Of a DNA stretch of 64,000 bases, positions 45,806 to 55,174 are shown piece by piece. The first letter of the stretch is position 1. The number at the start of each line of letters is the position of its first letter. This DNA is from Arenibacter algicola (GTDB lineage Bacteria > Bacteroidota > Bacteroidia > Flavobacteriales > Flavobacteriaceae). The DNA lies in assembly GCF_000733925.1 (NCBI RefSeq), contig NZ_JPOO01000001.1, forward strand, positions 558,001 through 622,000. Reading direction: 5' to 3'. The position numbers and the translations under genes were made by a program. The notes below the pieces were generated by a model. The model saw nothing but the letters and a program-made list of their open reading frames with translations. It had not been told where the DNA came from and ran no database searches.

Positions 45806-46573
45806 ATGGATAGTAAATACAAAAATATAAACCTAATAATAGATGACAAGGTTGCGGTGCTAAAGTTTAATAGACCAGAGCAGCTAAATGCCATGAACCG
45901 GCAAATGATGGATGAAATTATTGATGGTATTGTAACTATCAATAACAACGATGATGTTAAAGTAGCCGTAATCACTGGGTCAGGACGTGCTTTTATGGCT
46001 GGTGCGGACATTAAGGAGTATGGAAGTCAAACCGAAGAGCAGTTTAGATCGTTTCAGGAAAGGGGCATAACCTTGTATGAGGCCATTGAAAATGCTTCCA
46101 AGCCGTGGATAGCGGCAGTGAACGGATTTGCATTGGGAGGCGGTTTTGAAATTGCGCTCTCCTGTGATTTGATTTTGGCAAGTGACAGTGCCAAGATGGG
46201 ACTGCCAGAAGTATTTCTAAGTTTGATTCCCGGGGGAGGTGGAACCCAGCGCCTAATTCAAAAGATAGGTGTAAACCGGGTAAGGGAAATGTTGTATTTG
46301 GGAAGGCAATATTCATCCGAACAACTTCACACATGGGGAATCGTAAACCAGATTGTGCAGGACGGGGAATTTGATGAAACCATATTGCTATATGCGGAGA
46401 AACTAAGCCGTAGATCACCTAGTGCCATCAAACAACTGAAAAAATTGGTTCAATTAAGTCTTACATCCTTGTCTTTTGATAAAAAAATACAGGAGGAAGC
46501 CAAGACCGTAACCGAACTTTTTTACAGCCCTGAGGCAAAAAAAGCTATAAAAGACTTTATTGAAAAAACATGA
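45806..46573 (+). CDS. Enoyl-CoA hydratase/isomerase family protein
   Basis: 255 residues, crotonase fold. The oxyanion-hole segments are 'FMAGADIKEY' and 'NGFALGGGFEIALSCD'; both catalytic glutamates of true hydratases are present (E115 in GGGFEIALSCD, E135 in MGLPEVFLSLIPGGGGTQRL). It is likely an active hydratase on an acyl-CoA. No acyl-CoA dehydrogenase or thiolase is nearby, so it is not part of a full beta-oxidation set. It shares a transcript with the signal-less binding protein and lactonase; its partner is probably the CoA-transferase at 47678. Confidence 0.9.
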   Translation: MDSKYKNINLIIDDKVAVLKFNRPEQLNAMNRQMMDEIIDGIVTINNNDDVKVAVITGSGRAFMAGADIKEYGSQTEEQFRSFQERGITLYEAIENASKPWIAAVNGFALGGGFEIALSCDLILASDSAKMGLPEVFLSLIPGGGGTQRLIQKIGVNRVREMLYLGRQYSSEQLHTWGIVNQIVQDGEFDETILLYAEKLSRRSPSAIKQLKKLVQLSLTSLSFDKKIQEEAKTVTELFYSPEAKKAIKDFIEKT

Positions 46574-47625
46574 AAGCTGCACTTTTGATTTTATTTATAG
46601 GAAGTTATACGGAATATCCGATACCTGGTTTTGGAGGTATAGGCCATGGAATATATACAGTTCAATTGAATACCGAAACCGGTGAGTTGACAACTTTACA
46701 TACCATGATGGCACGTAACCCCAGTTATTTGGTGGTTAGCGATGACCATCAGTTTTTGTACTGCGTTAACGAATTAGACGAAAGCGAAAACCCTAAAGTA
46801 GGGGCTTATAAAATCAATGCTGATTATTCGTTGCAATTTTTGAACGAACAACCCATAGCCGGGGGGTATCCATGCCATATCAAAACCTTTGGCAATAATG
46901 TATTGGTGGCCTGTTATGCTACAGGGAATATTCATCAGTTTCCATTTGAAGCCTCGGGGAAATTAGGCCCCGCGGTACAACAATATAGCCATGTCGGAAG
47001 TAGCGTTAATAGTGACCGTCAAGAAGCGCCTCATGCACACCAGATTGCCGTACATCCCAATGGCAGGGATGTTTATGTATGTGACCTAGGAATAGATATT
47101 ATCAAAGCCTACCATTTTAAAGGAAAGAACTTGGTGCCTAATGATATAAAGGATTGTAAAATATCAAAAGGAAGTGGTCCACGTCATATGGTTTTTGATG
47201 CCGCCGGAAATTTGGGATATGTAAACAATGAGTTGACAGGTACCGTTTCCGTTTTGAAACGTAAAGAAGGTTCTTTTGATGAAGAAGAAATCTATTCGGC
47301 CTTGCCCAGTGATTATATAGGCCTGCCAAGTGGATCGGCCATACGTATCCGCCCTAATGGTCAATTCCTATACGTTGCCAATAGAAAATTGGAGGCAATA
47401 AGCATTTTCAGAATAGATAAGGACAAACTTGAACCAATAGAATATCAGTATACCAAAGGTGAGGAACTTCGGGAATTTAACATTACACCGGATGGCAATT
47501 GGTTAATTGCTTGCCATCAGAACTCCCATGACACATTGGTGTACCAAATAAAAGAGGACGGAAGATTACAGGAACGTTATCGCACTAAGGAAATATTGTC
47601 CCCGGTCTGCGTAGTTTTTAATTAA
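46570..47625 (+). CDS. Lactonase family beta-propeller protein (6-phosphogluconolactonase-like)
   Basis: 351 residues, seven-bladed propeller of the Pgl/YbhE type: 'GSYTEYPIPGFGGIGHGIYTVQLNTETGEL', 'NPSYLVVSDDHQFLYCVNEL', 'EAPHAHQIAVHPNGRDVYVCDLGID' and 'GSGPRHMVFDAAGNLGYVNNEL'. The N-terminus has only a short hydrophobic stretch, so it is probably cytosolic. It overlaps the preceding gene by 4 bp. In context it would open mannono-lactone to mannonate. Confidence 0.87.
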   Translation: MKAALLILFIGSYTEYPIPGFGGIGHGIYTVQLNTETGELTTLHTMMARNPSYLVVSDDHQFLYCVNELDESENPKVGAYKINADYSLQFLNEQPIAGGYPCHIKTFGNNVLVACYATGNIHQFPFEASGKLGPAVQQYSHVGSSVNSDRQEAPHAHQIAVHPNGRDVYVCDLGIDIIKAYHFKGKNLVPNDIKDCKISKGSGPRHMVFDAAGNLGYVNNELTGTVSVLKRKEGSFDEEEIYSALPSDYIGLPSGSAIRIRPNGQFLYVANRKLEAISIFRIDKDKLEPIEYQYTKGEELREFNITPDGNWLIACHQNSHDTLVYQIKEDGRLQERYRTKEILSPVCVVFN

Positions 47626-47634
47626 TAAGTTTAA

Positions 47635-47648
47635 CTAAACCGATTTAG
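47635..47648 (+). promoter_or_regulatory. LacI-type operator O4 (CTAAACCGATTTAG)
   Basis: Identical to O3, in the 52-bp gap before the CoA-transferase gene. It shows that a second transcription unit starts here under the same regulator. Confidence 0.8.
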
Positions 47649-47677
47649 TACAATATATATAATAATAAATAAGCATA

Positions 47678-48850
47678 ATGAGCAATAACAATAATGAAAA
47701 TGTAGGTCCATTGAAAGGATTGGTCGTGGCCGATTTTACACAATTGGCTCAGGGACCTTGGGCAACGCAGATGTTGGGAGATATGGGGGCGGATATCATT
47801 AAGATAGAACCGGAAAAAGGAGATTGGATGCGGCACTATGCATATGGGAACCTTTATCCCAACGGTGAAAGCATTTCCTTTGTTAGTTTCAATAGAAATA
47901 AACGCAGCATCGCATTAAACCTAAAAGACCCAGAAGGGGTAAGAATAGCCAAGTCCATTATTGCTAAGGCAGATATTCTTGTTGAGAACTTTCGGCCAGG
48001 AGTTATGGACAGGTTGGGTCTTGGGTATGAGGAAATAAAAAAAACAAACCCCAAATTGGTGTATTGTTCAAGTTCTGGCTATGGATCTTCGGGGCCATAT
48101 TTACATAGGGCAGGCCAAGATTTATTGGCACAATCCATAGGCGGCGGTTCGGCTCTAAATGGAAAAAAGGGAGATATGCCAGTGGTTACGGCTGTTGGAC
48201 AAGCCGATTTATTAACCAGTTTATTTATAAATCAGGCAATAATGGCTGCCCTTTACTCCAGGTCAAAAACGGGAAAAGGCCAAAAGATCGAGGCGAACTT
48301 GCTGAACTCTGTGGTAGGCTTCCATATACAGGAAATTACTGCATACCTGCACAAAGGGGCAAACCCGGAACGCAGTGAAAGTGGTATCCCCAATCCCTGG
48401 TTAGGAGCACCATATGGGCTCTACAATACCAGTGATGGATATATCGCCATCGGTATGAACTCCGTACAAAAATTGGCTCAGGTCATTGCCTTGGAAAAAT
48501 ATGATTCAGAAGTTTATGCTTCCAATAATATAATAGAAAGTAGGGATGAAATTCGATTTGACTTCGATGCTGTTTTTCAATCTAAAGCGACCGAGGAATG
48601 GTTGGCCCTGCTGCTGGAACATGATATTTGGTGCTCCCAAGTCAATAGCTTCGATGAAATGGTCAATGACCCTCAGATAAAACATAATGAAATGATCATA
48701 GAAATTGAGCACCCAACAATTGGCAAGGTTAAGACTACCGGTTTCCCCGTATGGTTCAGTGACACCCCACAAAAAATATACAAGTCGGCACCCTTGCTAA
48801 ATGAACATGCCGATGAAATACTCAGGGAATTCTGCGATTTTAACGAATAA
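47678..48850 (+). CDS. CaiB/BaiF family CoA-transferase
   Basis: 390 residues, class III CoA-transferase. Signatures: 'PLKGLVVADFTQLAQGPWATQMLGDMGADIIKIEPEKGDWMR', 'NRNKRSIALNLKDPEG', 'ADILVENFRPGVMDRLGLGYEEI', and the catalytic Asp within 'RAGQDLLAQSIGG'. Such enzymes move CoA between carboxylic acids. The acceptor is unknown; it is odd in a glycan locus, and it shares operator and neighbourhood with an enoyl-CoA hydratase. Confidence 0.9.
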   Translation: MSNNNNENVGPLKGLVVADFTQLAQGPWATQMLGDMGADIIKIEPEKGDWMRHYAYGNLYPNGESISFVSFNRNKRSIALNLKDPEGVRIAKSIIAKADILVENFRPGVMDRLGLGYEEIKKTNPKLVYCSSSGYGSSGPYLHRAGQDLLAQSIGGGSALNGKKGDMPVVTAVGQADLLTSLFINQAIMAALYSRSKTGKGQKIEANLLNSVVGFHIQEITAYLHKGANPERSESGIPNPWLGAPYGLYNTSDGYIAIGMNSVQKLAQVIALEKYDSEVYASNNIIESRDEIRFDFDAVFQSKATEEWLALLLEHDIWCSQVNSFDEMVNDPQIKHNEMIIEIEHPTIGKVKTTGFPVWFSDTPQKIYKSAPLLNEHADEILREFCDFNE

Positions 48851-48885
48851 GGAGTAAATACATAAACAACTAAAGTGACATAGCT

Positions 48886-49947
48886 ATGAAATTAGGATTT
48901 GGTCTGTACAGACATATGTTGAACACCGAGCACTATAATTTTGCCAAACAATGTGGCGCCACACATCTAGTAATTCATTTGGTGGACTACTTTGGCCATA
49001 ACAAGGACAATGCAGACCAGCCTATTGGGGGGAAGGAAGGTTGGGGACATGCAGGGGACCCAAATAAAATTTGGTCCTTGGAGGAGCTTTTGACCATAAA
49101 GAAGGAAATAAATGATCATGGATTGGAACTTGAGGCCATTGAGAATTTTGATCCGGCGCATTGGCATGATATTTTGTTGGATGGCCCGAAGAAAGAAACT
49201 CAAATAGGAAATCTAAAAGAACTAATTCGCAATGTCGGTAAAGCAGGTATCCCAGTATTCGGGTATAATTTTTCTTTAGCGGGGGTATCTTCAAGAGAAA
49301 TTGGTCCCTATGCTAGAGGTGGGGCTTTATCTGTGGGAATGTCAAAAGGAGATGAAACGCCAATTCCAAATGGAATGGTGTGGAATATGGTTTATGATGA
49401 AAATGCTCCTGAAGGTGTTTTGCCTAAAATAGATCACGACGAACTATGGCAACGGTTACAATATTTTTTAAATGAATTGATTCCTGTTGCTGAAGAAGCC
49501 GGAGTGAAATTGGCCGCGCATCCGGATGATCCACCAATGCCATACATTAGAAATACACCAAGATTGGTATATCAACCGGATATGTATCAAAAATTGATAG
49601 ATATGAAACCGAGTCTTTCAAATAATTTAGAATTCTGTTTGGGTTCTATTGCCGAAATGACCGAAGGAGATGTATATAAGGCCGCCGATACCTATAGTGA
49701 GCAGGGAAAAATCAGCTATATCCATTTTAGAAATGTGGTTGGTAAAGTTCCAACATATAAAGAAGTCTTTGTAGACGAAGGGGATATAGATATGTTCAAA
49801 ATCCTTAGAATTCTTAAGAAGAACAATTTTGATGGGGTATTGATTCCCGACCATACCCCCCAGATGAGTTGTGACGGTTCATGGTATGCCGGAATGGCTT
49901 ATGCTATGGGATATATGAAAGCAGGATTAAAAGCAATAAATGAATAA
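48886..49947 (+). CDS. Mannonate dehydratase (UxuA-like)
   Basis: 353 residues, TIM-barrel. UxuA features: 'HPDDPPMPYIRNTPRLVYQ', 'NLEFCLGSIAEM', 'ISYIHFRNVVGKVPTYKEVFVDEGDIDMFKILRIL' and 'LIPDHTPQM', giving the metal-binding Cys/His/Asp set. It would convert D-mannonate to 2-keto-3-deoxy-D-gluconate. No uronate isomerase or fructuronate reductase is nearby, so mannonate more likely comes from mannose oxidation than from glucuronate. Confidence 0.87.
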   Translation: MKLGFGLYRHMLNTEHYNFAKQCGATHLVIHLVDYFGHNKDNADQPIGGKEGWGHAGDPNKIWSLEELLTIKKEINDHGLELEAIENFDPAHWHDILLDGPKKETQIGNLKELIRNVGKAGIPVFGYNFSLAGVSSREIGPYARGGALSVGMSKGDETPIPNGMVWNMVYDENAPEGVLPKIDHDELWQRLQYFLNELIPVAEEAGVKLAAHPDDPPMPYIRNTPRLVYQPDMYQKLIDMKPSLSNNLEFCLGSIAEMTEGDVYKAADTYSEQGKISYIHFRNVVGKVPTYKEVFVDEGDIDMFKILRILKKNNFDGVLIPDHTPQMSCDGSWYAGMAYAMGYMKAGLKAINE

Positions 49948-50119
49948 GTAAACCATGGCCAATATGGGTCAATGGATAATGATAGTTAGTTCAGTTAGTT
50001 TTTTTGAGTTGAAGGGTGCATCATGACATAAGGGTGCACTCTTTTCAAGAAAAAAATACATAACAAACTATTAGATATGACACTTTAAATAGAATAATAA
50101 CTAAAAGAAGAAAACAACT

Positions 50120-52822
50120 ATGAAAAGAATACTTGTAATTATCGCAATAATTTTTAATGTCGGTTCTAACATTATAAATGCACAAGAAACTTTGAATTGT
50201 GATTTGGAAACCTATGAACTACTAAAATCACTGTCTGATTCTAAATTGGCGAATGGAAAAGTGCTCCTATTTACCAATACTCATCAAGACCTGGCATGGA
50301 TAGATGAACCTGAAAAATGCAAAATATTCAGGGATACTTTGTGGATAACCCCATTTTTGGATAGGTTACGATCGGAACCAGAATTTAAAATGGATATAGA
50401 GCAAGTATCCATAGTGCGGGATTATTTTGAAAGACAACCTGATAAAAAGGAGGAGTTCACTAAATTTTTGAACGAGGGTAGGATAGCCATAGGCGGTGCG
50501 TATAATTCTCCGTATGAAGAAATGTATTCTGGAGAATCACTCGCCCGACAATTTTATTTAGGTAAAAAATGGATGGAAGAAAACTTAAACGGCTACCAAC
50601 CAACCACATATTTCAATGTTGATGTTCCTGGTAGGACCGCACAAATGCCGCAGCTTGTGAAAAAAGCAGGAATAGATAATTTTTTAATAAGCCGTCACTT
50701 AAAAGGCTATTATAATTGGCAGGCACTTGACGGATCAAAGGTTAGGGTTTATAGTCCTGGGCACCATTATATGGATTTTTATAACCTTTTAGGAATGGAA
50801 GACGCAGATGCTATAAAAAAAATGGCGAAAGATGCTGTGGCTTGGTATGAGATTTACAATGACAATGTAGTTGATAAAGCAATAATGCCGGTTATGTTGA
50901 ACTATGAATTCATATGGGATCAGGAGCCGGTTCAAAATTGTGGCCCTTTTATGAAAAAATGGAATAGTATTCGGTATATAAAGACTGAGGGTAAAAAACG
51001 TATTGCCATCAACTTACCTAGTATAGTGTATGGTACGGCCGATGAGTTCTTCAAAAAAGGAGTTGAGACTACCCAAGTTAAACAGACTATTAGGGGAGAG
51101 CGACCCAATGCTTGGATTTATATACACGGGGCATCGCATCAAAAAACACTTAGTGCTAGTCGTGAAGGAGATATTCTTCTCACCCAGGCAGAAAAATTTG
51201 CAACCGCAAATGCTTTAATTGATGGCTCTTTCAAAAGATATCCAGAAAATGATTTACAATCGGCATGGTTGGCAAAGATTTATCCAGACCATGGTTTTGG
51301 TGGTAAGGGAGGAGACATAACGGATAATTTGTTTTTGCAAAAATATCTTTTATCACAATTAGAAGCCAGGAAAGTCTTGGACAATAGTTTAAAAGAAATA
51401 GCGGGCAAGATAAATTTTAATGAGCACGAAGGCACGCCAATTGTAGTTTTCAATAGTCTGAGCTGGGAACGGACAGACCCCGTAGATTTTGAAGCGAAAT
51501 TTGAACAAAATGAGCTGAAGAATATTGCTTTGTATGATGACCAAAAAAATGAGGTTCCTGTCCAGATAATAGAGAGCTCATATTTTGAAGATGGTTCTAT
51601 AAAGGATGTAAAGGCTAGGTTTTTGGCAAGAGAACTTCCTTCCATAGGTTACAGAACGTATTACTTAAAGTCCAATGATAACCTGGTGAATGTCAATAAT
51701 GACATTAATGGCAGTAAGATAATAGAAAATAATTTTTACAGGATAACCTTCGCGAATGGAGGAGTGGCAAGTATCTATGACAAAGAACTTAAGGTTGAGC
51801 TAATAGATGATTCCAAGTTCAAAGCAGGAGAGGTTTTTGAAATGAATTCGGTGGGGACGGGAGCTGGTGAATTTTCTTTAGTGCAACAGCCAGATACCAC
51901 GTTTTTTGAGCAACTTGGAACTGGTACAACCCATTGGGAAATTGATAAAAAAGGTCCGGTATTTACATCGGTCAAAATGCGACAGAAAATGAAGGAAGCC
52001 GTTGTCGAAATGGAGGTTTTGCTTTATAACGATATAAAAAAGATAGATTTTAATATTAATTTGAAAAATTGGGACGGTGTCCTATATAGGGAATTTAGAA
52101 TGGCTTTGCCTTTGAACATGGAGAATGGCAAGGTTACTTATGAAGTTCCTTTTGGAGCGGTGACTGTGGGTGAGGATGAGCATAAGGGAGGTGGAGGAGA
52201 GATGTACAATTCACCTGTACAAGATATTCGGCCAAGGGGAATTGCAAATTGGATATCCGCTAGCAATGAGGCATATGGGGTAACTTTAAGTTCGAGTGTG
52301 GTTACTGCCGACTACATAGACCCAACAGATACTTTGAACAACAAGACGATATTACAAACCATATTGCTTGCCTCTAGAAGAAGCTGCCATAACGAAGGAA
52401 ATGAATACCTCCAAACAGGAAGTCATCAATTTAATTTTAGCGTTACTTCACATAAACCAGGGTGGAAGAATGGGCAACGGTTTGGAGTAGAAGCGAATGA
52501 AAAGTTACAGGCTATAAGCGATCCTGAAACATATAAAACCGCCCAACTTCCCGAAACACTCAGTTTCTTCAAGACGGACAAGTCCAATGTGGTCATTTCT
52601 ACTGTAAAAAGAGCAGAAGATGACCAAAGTGTGGTTATAAGGGCGTACGAAACTGATGGCAATGATGTGGATGTAGCAATTTCCATATTCAAACCTATCA
52701 CAAAGGCATATTTGACCAACTTAATAGAACAGCCTATAAAGGAAATTAATAGTGGTAAACAAAAAATTGAATTGAACCTAGGTCACAATTCAATTGAAAC
52801 GATAAAAATTGAGCAATATTAA
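50120..52822 (+). CDS. GH38-type alpha-mannosidase-like glycosidase (second copy)
   Basis: 900 residues with a signal peptide (MKRILVIIAIIFNVGSNIINAQ). Metal ligands H55-Q-D57 in NTHQDLAWIDEPE, presumed nucleophile D168 in FNVDVPGRT, 'IHGASHQKTLSASREGD' and 'YPDHGFGGKGGDITD'. It is paralogous to the product at 37842 but lacks that protein's N-terminal domain of about 70 residues. It lies in the second unit behind operator O4, 172 bp after the dehydratase gene, so a promoter of its own is possible. Confidence 0.87.
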   Translation: MKRILVIIAIIFNVGSNIINAQETLNCDLETYELLKSLSDSKLANGKVLLFTNTHQDLAWIDEPEKCKIFRDTLWITPFLDRLRSEPEFKMDIEQVSIVRDYFERQPDKKEEFTKFLNEGRIAIGGAYNSPYEEMYSGESLARQFYLGKKWMEENLNGYQPTTYFNVDVPGRTAQMPQLVKKAGIDNFLISRHLKGYYNWQALDGSKVRVYSPGHHYMDFYNLLGMEDADAIKKMAKDAVAWYEIYNDNVVDKAIMPVMLNYEFIWDQEPVQNCGPFMKKWNSIRYIKTEGKKRIAINLPSIVYGTADEFFKKGVETTQVKQTIRGERPNAWIYIHGASHQKTLSASREGDILLTQAEKFATANALIDGSFKRYPENDLQSAWLAKIYPDHGFGGKGGDITDNLFLQKYLLSQLEARKVLDNSLKEIAGKINFNEHEGTPIVVFNSLSWERTDPVDFEAKFEQNELKNIALYDDQKNEVPVQIIESSYFEDGSIKDVKARFLARELPSIGYRTYYLKSNDNLVNVNNDINGSKIIENNFYRITFANGGVASIYDKELKVELIDDSKFKAGEVFEMNSVGTGAGEFSLVQQPDTTFFEQLGTGTTHWEIDKKGPVFTSVKMRQKMKEAVVEMEVLLYNDIKKIDFNINLKNWDGVLYREFRMALPLNMENGKVTYEVPFGAVTVGEDEHKGGGGEMYNSPVQDIRPRGIANWISASNEAYGVTLSSSVVTADYIDPTDTLNNKTILQTILLASRRSCHNEGNEYLQTGSHQFNFSVTSHKPGWKNGQRFGVEANEKLQAISDPETYKTAQLPETLSFFKTDKSNVVISTVKRAEDDQSVVIRAYETDGNDVDVAISIFKPITKAYLTNLIEQPIKEINSGKQKIELNLGHNSIETIKIEQY

Positions 52823-52831
52823 GTCTATAAA

Positions 52832-54223
52832 ATGAAAAGAAGAAAATTCATCACAGTTACAAGTACTTCTGCTATTGCAGTTACTGGAGTTTCACCTTTA
52901 TTAACGTGGGCTTGTAATGAATCTATACCGAACAAATCTTCATTAAAAGAACAAGCCTTGCTTGCTTTTCAACGATTTGAAGAAGTTTGGGATTTTCAAG
53001 ATTTTTGGAAGAGGGGAAATACCTTCGACGCCTGTTTGGTTTTTGTAGAAGCCCTACAACAACGTTGGCCGAAGGATAAGGAAGTTGAAGCAATACAAGA
53101 AAAAGTGGGGGAAATGTTGAAGGAAAACCTAACTTTTTTTAAAAGCTACGACCCTGGAACACTTTGGGCAGATGATTTTGGTTGGTGGGGTCTACTGGCA
53201 CTCAATGCACGCAAGCACCTTCTGCGAATAGGGGACATGGAACTAGCCGATAAATACCTAAAATTGTCAACCGATCTATGTTGGGAATACAAAAGGAAAA
53301 CTGCATATGACCATACGGATGCTGCCAGACCTGTTTTACATGGTTGTAGAAATGGAGATGCAAATGGGGATAGTTTGGGCGTTAAGAACACTGTTACCAA
53401 TGTTTTGTTGTTCCTGCTTTCATCACGAATCTACCGTTTGTCACTAAAGGGGAATATAGAAGATAACGAGAAGTATCTAGATATGGCCTATCGCCAGTGG
53501 GTATGGTTCAATGAGTGGTTTAATCTGGAAGAATACCAGTATTTAAAGCAATTGTCAACATCAGGAGCATTGGTGCAAGAAAGACCTATGGCCTTTTTCG
53601 AAGGCTCAAGTTATCAGGAAAAAACACACCCCACCTGGGCAGAAGGTTGGGTATGGACGGGAGACCAAGGAATGTTGGTTGCTGCTTTGACCGATATGTT
53701 AGCGATTAAAAATGAGTTATCTACCTATCTCACAACAAAAAGCATAGATCCGAGTTTTGATGTAAAGGCCTATGAATCTAGGTTAAAAGGTATAATTCAA
53801 TCAATTGGCAAAGGTGTTAAAAATGCCATGGTCGCCAATGTGGATGGTATTATTCGTGAGGCACCATGCCAAACTAGTTTTGGACCCGAACATGGAAGGG
53901 ACTACCTCGCCGGTCGTGGAATTATGATGCGGTATTTAGGCAGCGATGAAGAAAGAAGGCTAATTGGTGTTGATCTAACAGAAAATATTCAAAAAACTTT
54001 AGCTGCCATTTGGAGTACGCGTAATCTGTCAACCAATCAGTTTCAACCTGAATTTACTAGTCTTGAAAATGACAAGCTTTATGTGAAGCAGTTCCGAAAT
54101 CTTTGGGGCTTGGCAGATGAAGTTTATCAATGGGATATAGAATCGATGAAAGAGAAAAACAAAAACGGAGTATGCCAGTCTATAGGCTTAGATGTAATAG
54201 GTGCTATGATCAAATTAGCATAA
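52832..54223 (+). CDS. GH76-like secreted lipoprotein (six-hairpin fold)
   Basis: 463 residues. The N-terminus has a twin-arginine-like start (MKRRKFI) and a lipobox ending at Cys28 (LLTWAC). The remainder has (alpha/alpha)6 character: 'NTFDACLVFVEAL', adjacent acidic pair D114-D115 in LWADDFGWWGLLAL, 'HGCRNGDANGDSLGVKNTVTNVLLFLLSSRIYRL' and 'YRQWVWFNEWF'. The Asp-Asp pair early in the chain, followed by Trp residues, is what GH76 alpha-1,6-mannanases show. The similarity is partial, so a related unclassified hydrolase is possible. It lies 9 bp after the second GH38. Confidence 0.6.
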   Translation: MKRRKFITVTSTSAIAVTGVSPLLTWACNESIPNKSSLKEQALLAFQRFEEVWDFQDFWKRGNTFDACLVFVEALQQRWPKDKEVEAIQEKVGEMLKENLTFFKSYDPGTLWADDFGWWGLLALNARKHLLRIGDMELADKYLKLSTDLCWEYKRKTAYDHTDAARPVLHGCRNGDANGDSLGVKNTVTNVLLFLLSSRIYRLSLKGNIEDNEKYLDMAYRQWVWFNEWFNLEEYQYLKQLSTSGALVQERPMAFFEGSSYQEKTHPTWAEGWVWTGDQGMLVAALTDMLAIKNELSTYLTTKSIDPSFDVKAYESRLKGIIQSIGKGVKNAMVANVDGIIREAPCQTSFGPEHGRDYLAGRGIMMRYLGSDEERRLIGVDLTENIQKTLAAIWSTRNLSTNQFQPEFTSLENDKLYVKQFRNLWGLADEVYQWDIESMKEKNKNGVCQSIGLDVIGAMIKLA

Positions 54224-54238
54224 ATTTAATTAAAGCAT

Positions 54239-55174
54239 ATGAATTTGAGTAATTATAAAGCCGCCCTAATTATCATTATAACGATGCTTCCCGTAGCAGT
54301 GAGTGCACAACATAATGTCGACCCATTTGAAGGAAGCTGGGATATGACCATAGATCTCAATGGCAATGATGTTCCATCATGGTTAGAAATAAAACCTTGG
54401 GGATTCACAAAAGTGGGGAGATTTTTACATATTGGTGGCTACCCAAGGCCACTTTCGGTAATAAATATAAAGGATGATTATTTTGATTTTACCGTTCCGT
54501 GGGAATCTGAGAAAAGATTGCTGACGGTTGAAGGTAAATACACCGATGATCAGCTAAAAGGAACTATTCATTACCCTGATGGGAATTCATATAAATGGGT
54601 AGCAGTGAGAGCACCTGAGCTGCCATATGTTAAAAATCCTGCTTGGGGTACGCCAATTGTACTTTTCAATGGGGAAAACCTTGATGGATGGCATACTAAG
54701 GGAGATAATCAATGGATTGCTGATACTGGGGTTTTAATAAGTCCAAAAGCAGGTTCTAACCTTATTAGCGATTCTGAGTTTATGGACTTCAAGCTGCATA
54801 TAGAATTCAAATATCCAGAGCATGGTAATAGCGGTGTTTATCTTAGAGGAAGGTACGAAGTACAAATAGATGATAGTCAGGGTAAGTCTGTACATTATGA
54901 TGTTTTGGGAAGTATTTTCGGTTTTCTTGAACCTAATGAGGTAGTTGCAAAAAAGCGTGGTGAATGGCAAACTTATGATATTACTTTAATTGGTAGAAGA
55001 GTCACGGTTGAAGCCAATGGGGTTGTCATTATCAATGACCAGCGTATACCAGCTATTACTGGTGGGGCTTTGGATAGCAAAGAAGATGAGCCCGGTCCAT
55101 TTATGCTTCAAGGAGATCATCATCCTATCGAATTCAGAAATATAATTGTTACACCCATGGTTACTGGTATGTAA
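54239..55174 (+). CDS. Secreted DUF1080 (3-keto-disaccharide hydrolase-like) protein
   Basis: 311 residues, signal peptide ending near 'VSA-Q'. A lipocalin-like N-terminal domain (about 28-120, 'PFEGSWDMTIDLNG...YTDDQLKGTI') is followed by a DUF1080 concanavalin-like domain (about 135-311, 'IVLFNGENLDGWHTKGDNQWIADTGVLIS...SEFMDFKLHIEFKYPEHGNSGVYLRGRYEVQIDDS'). DUF1080 proteins include 3-keto-glycoside hydrolases and carbohydrate-binding forms. No Gfo/Idh-type 3-dehydrogenase is present, so binding or another hydrolysis is equally possible. It is the last gene of the sugar locus. Confidence 0.85.
   Translation: MNLSNYKAALIIIITMLPVAVSAQHNVDPFEGSWDMTIDLNGNDVPSWLEIKPWGFTKVGRFLHIGGYPRPLSVINIKDDYFDFTVPWESEKRLLTVEGKYTDDQLKGTIHYPDGNSYKWVAVRAPELPYVKNPAWGTPIVLFNGENLDGWHTKGDNQWIADTGVLISPKAGSNLISDSEFMDFKLHIEFKYPEHGNSGVYLRGRYEVQIDDSQGKSVHYDVLGSIFGFLEPNEVVAKKRGEWQTYDITLIGRRVTVEANGVVIINDQRIPAITGGALDSKEDEPGPFMLQGDHHPIEFRNIIVTPMVTGM

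Noticed and set aside
54239..55174. DUF1080 protein as proof of a 3-keto-glycoside pathway
   Set aside because: No Gfo/Idh-type 3-dehydrogenase or sugar epimerase of that pathway is present in the locus, so the claim is not supported.
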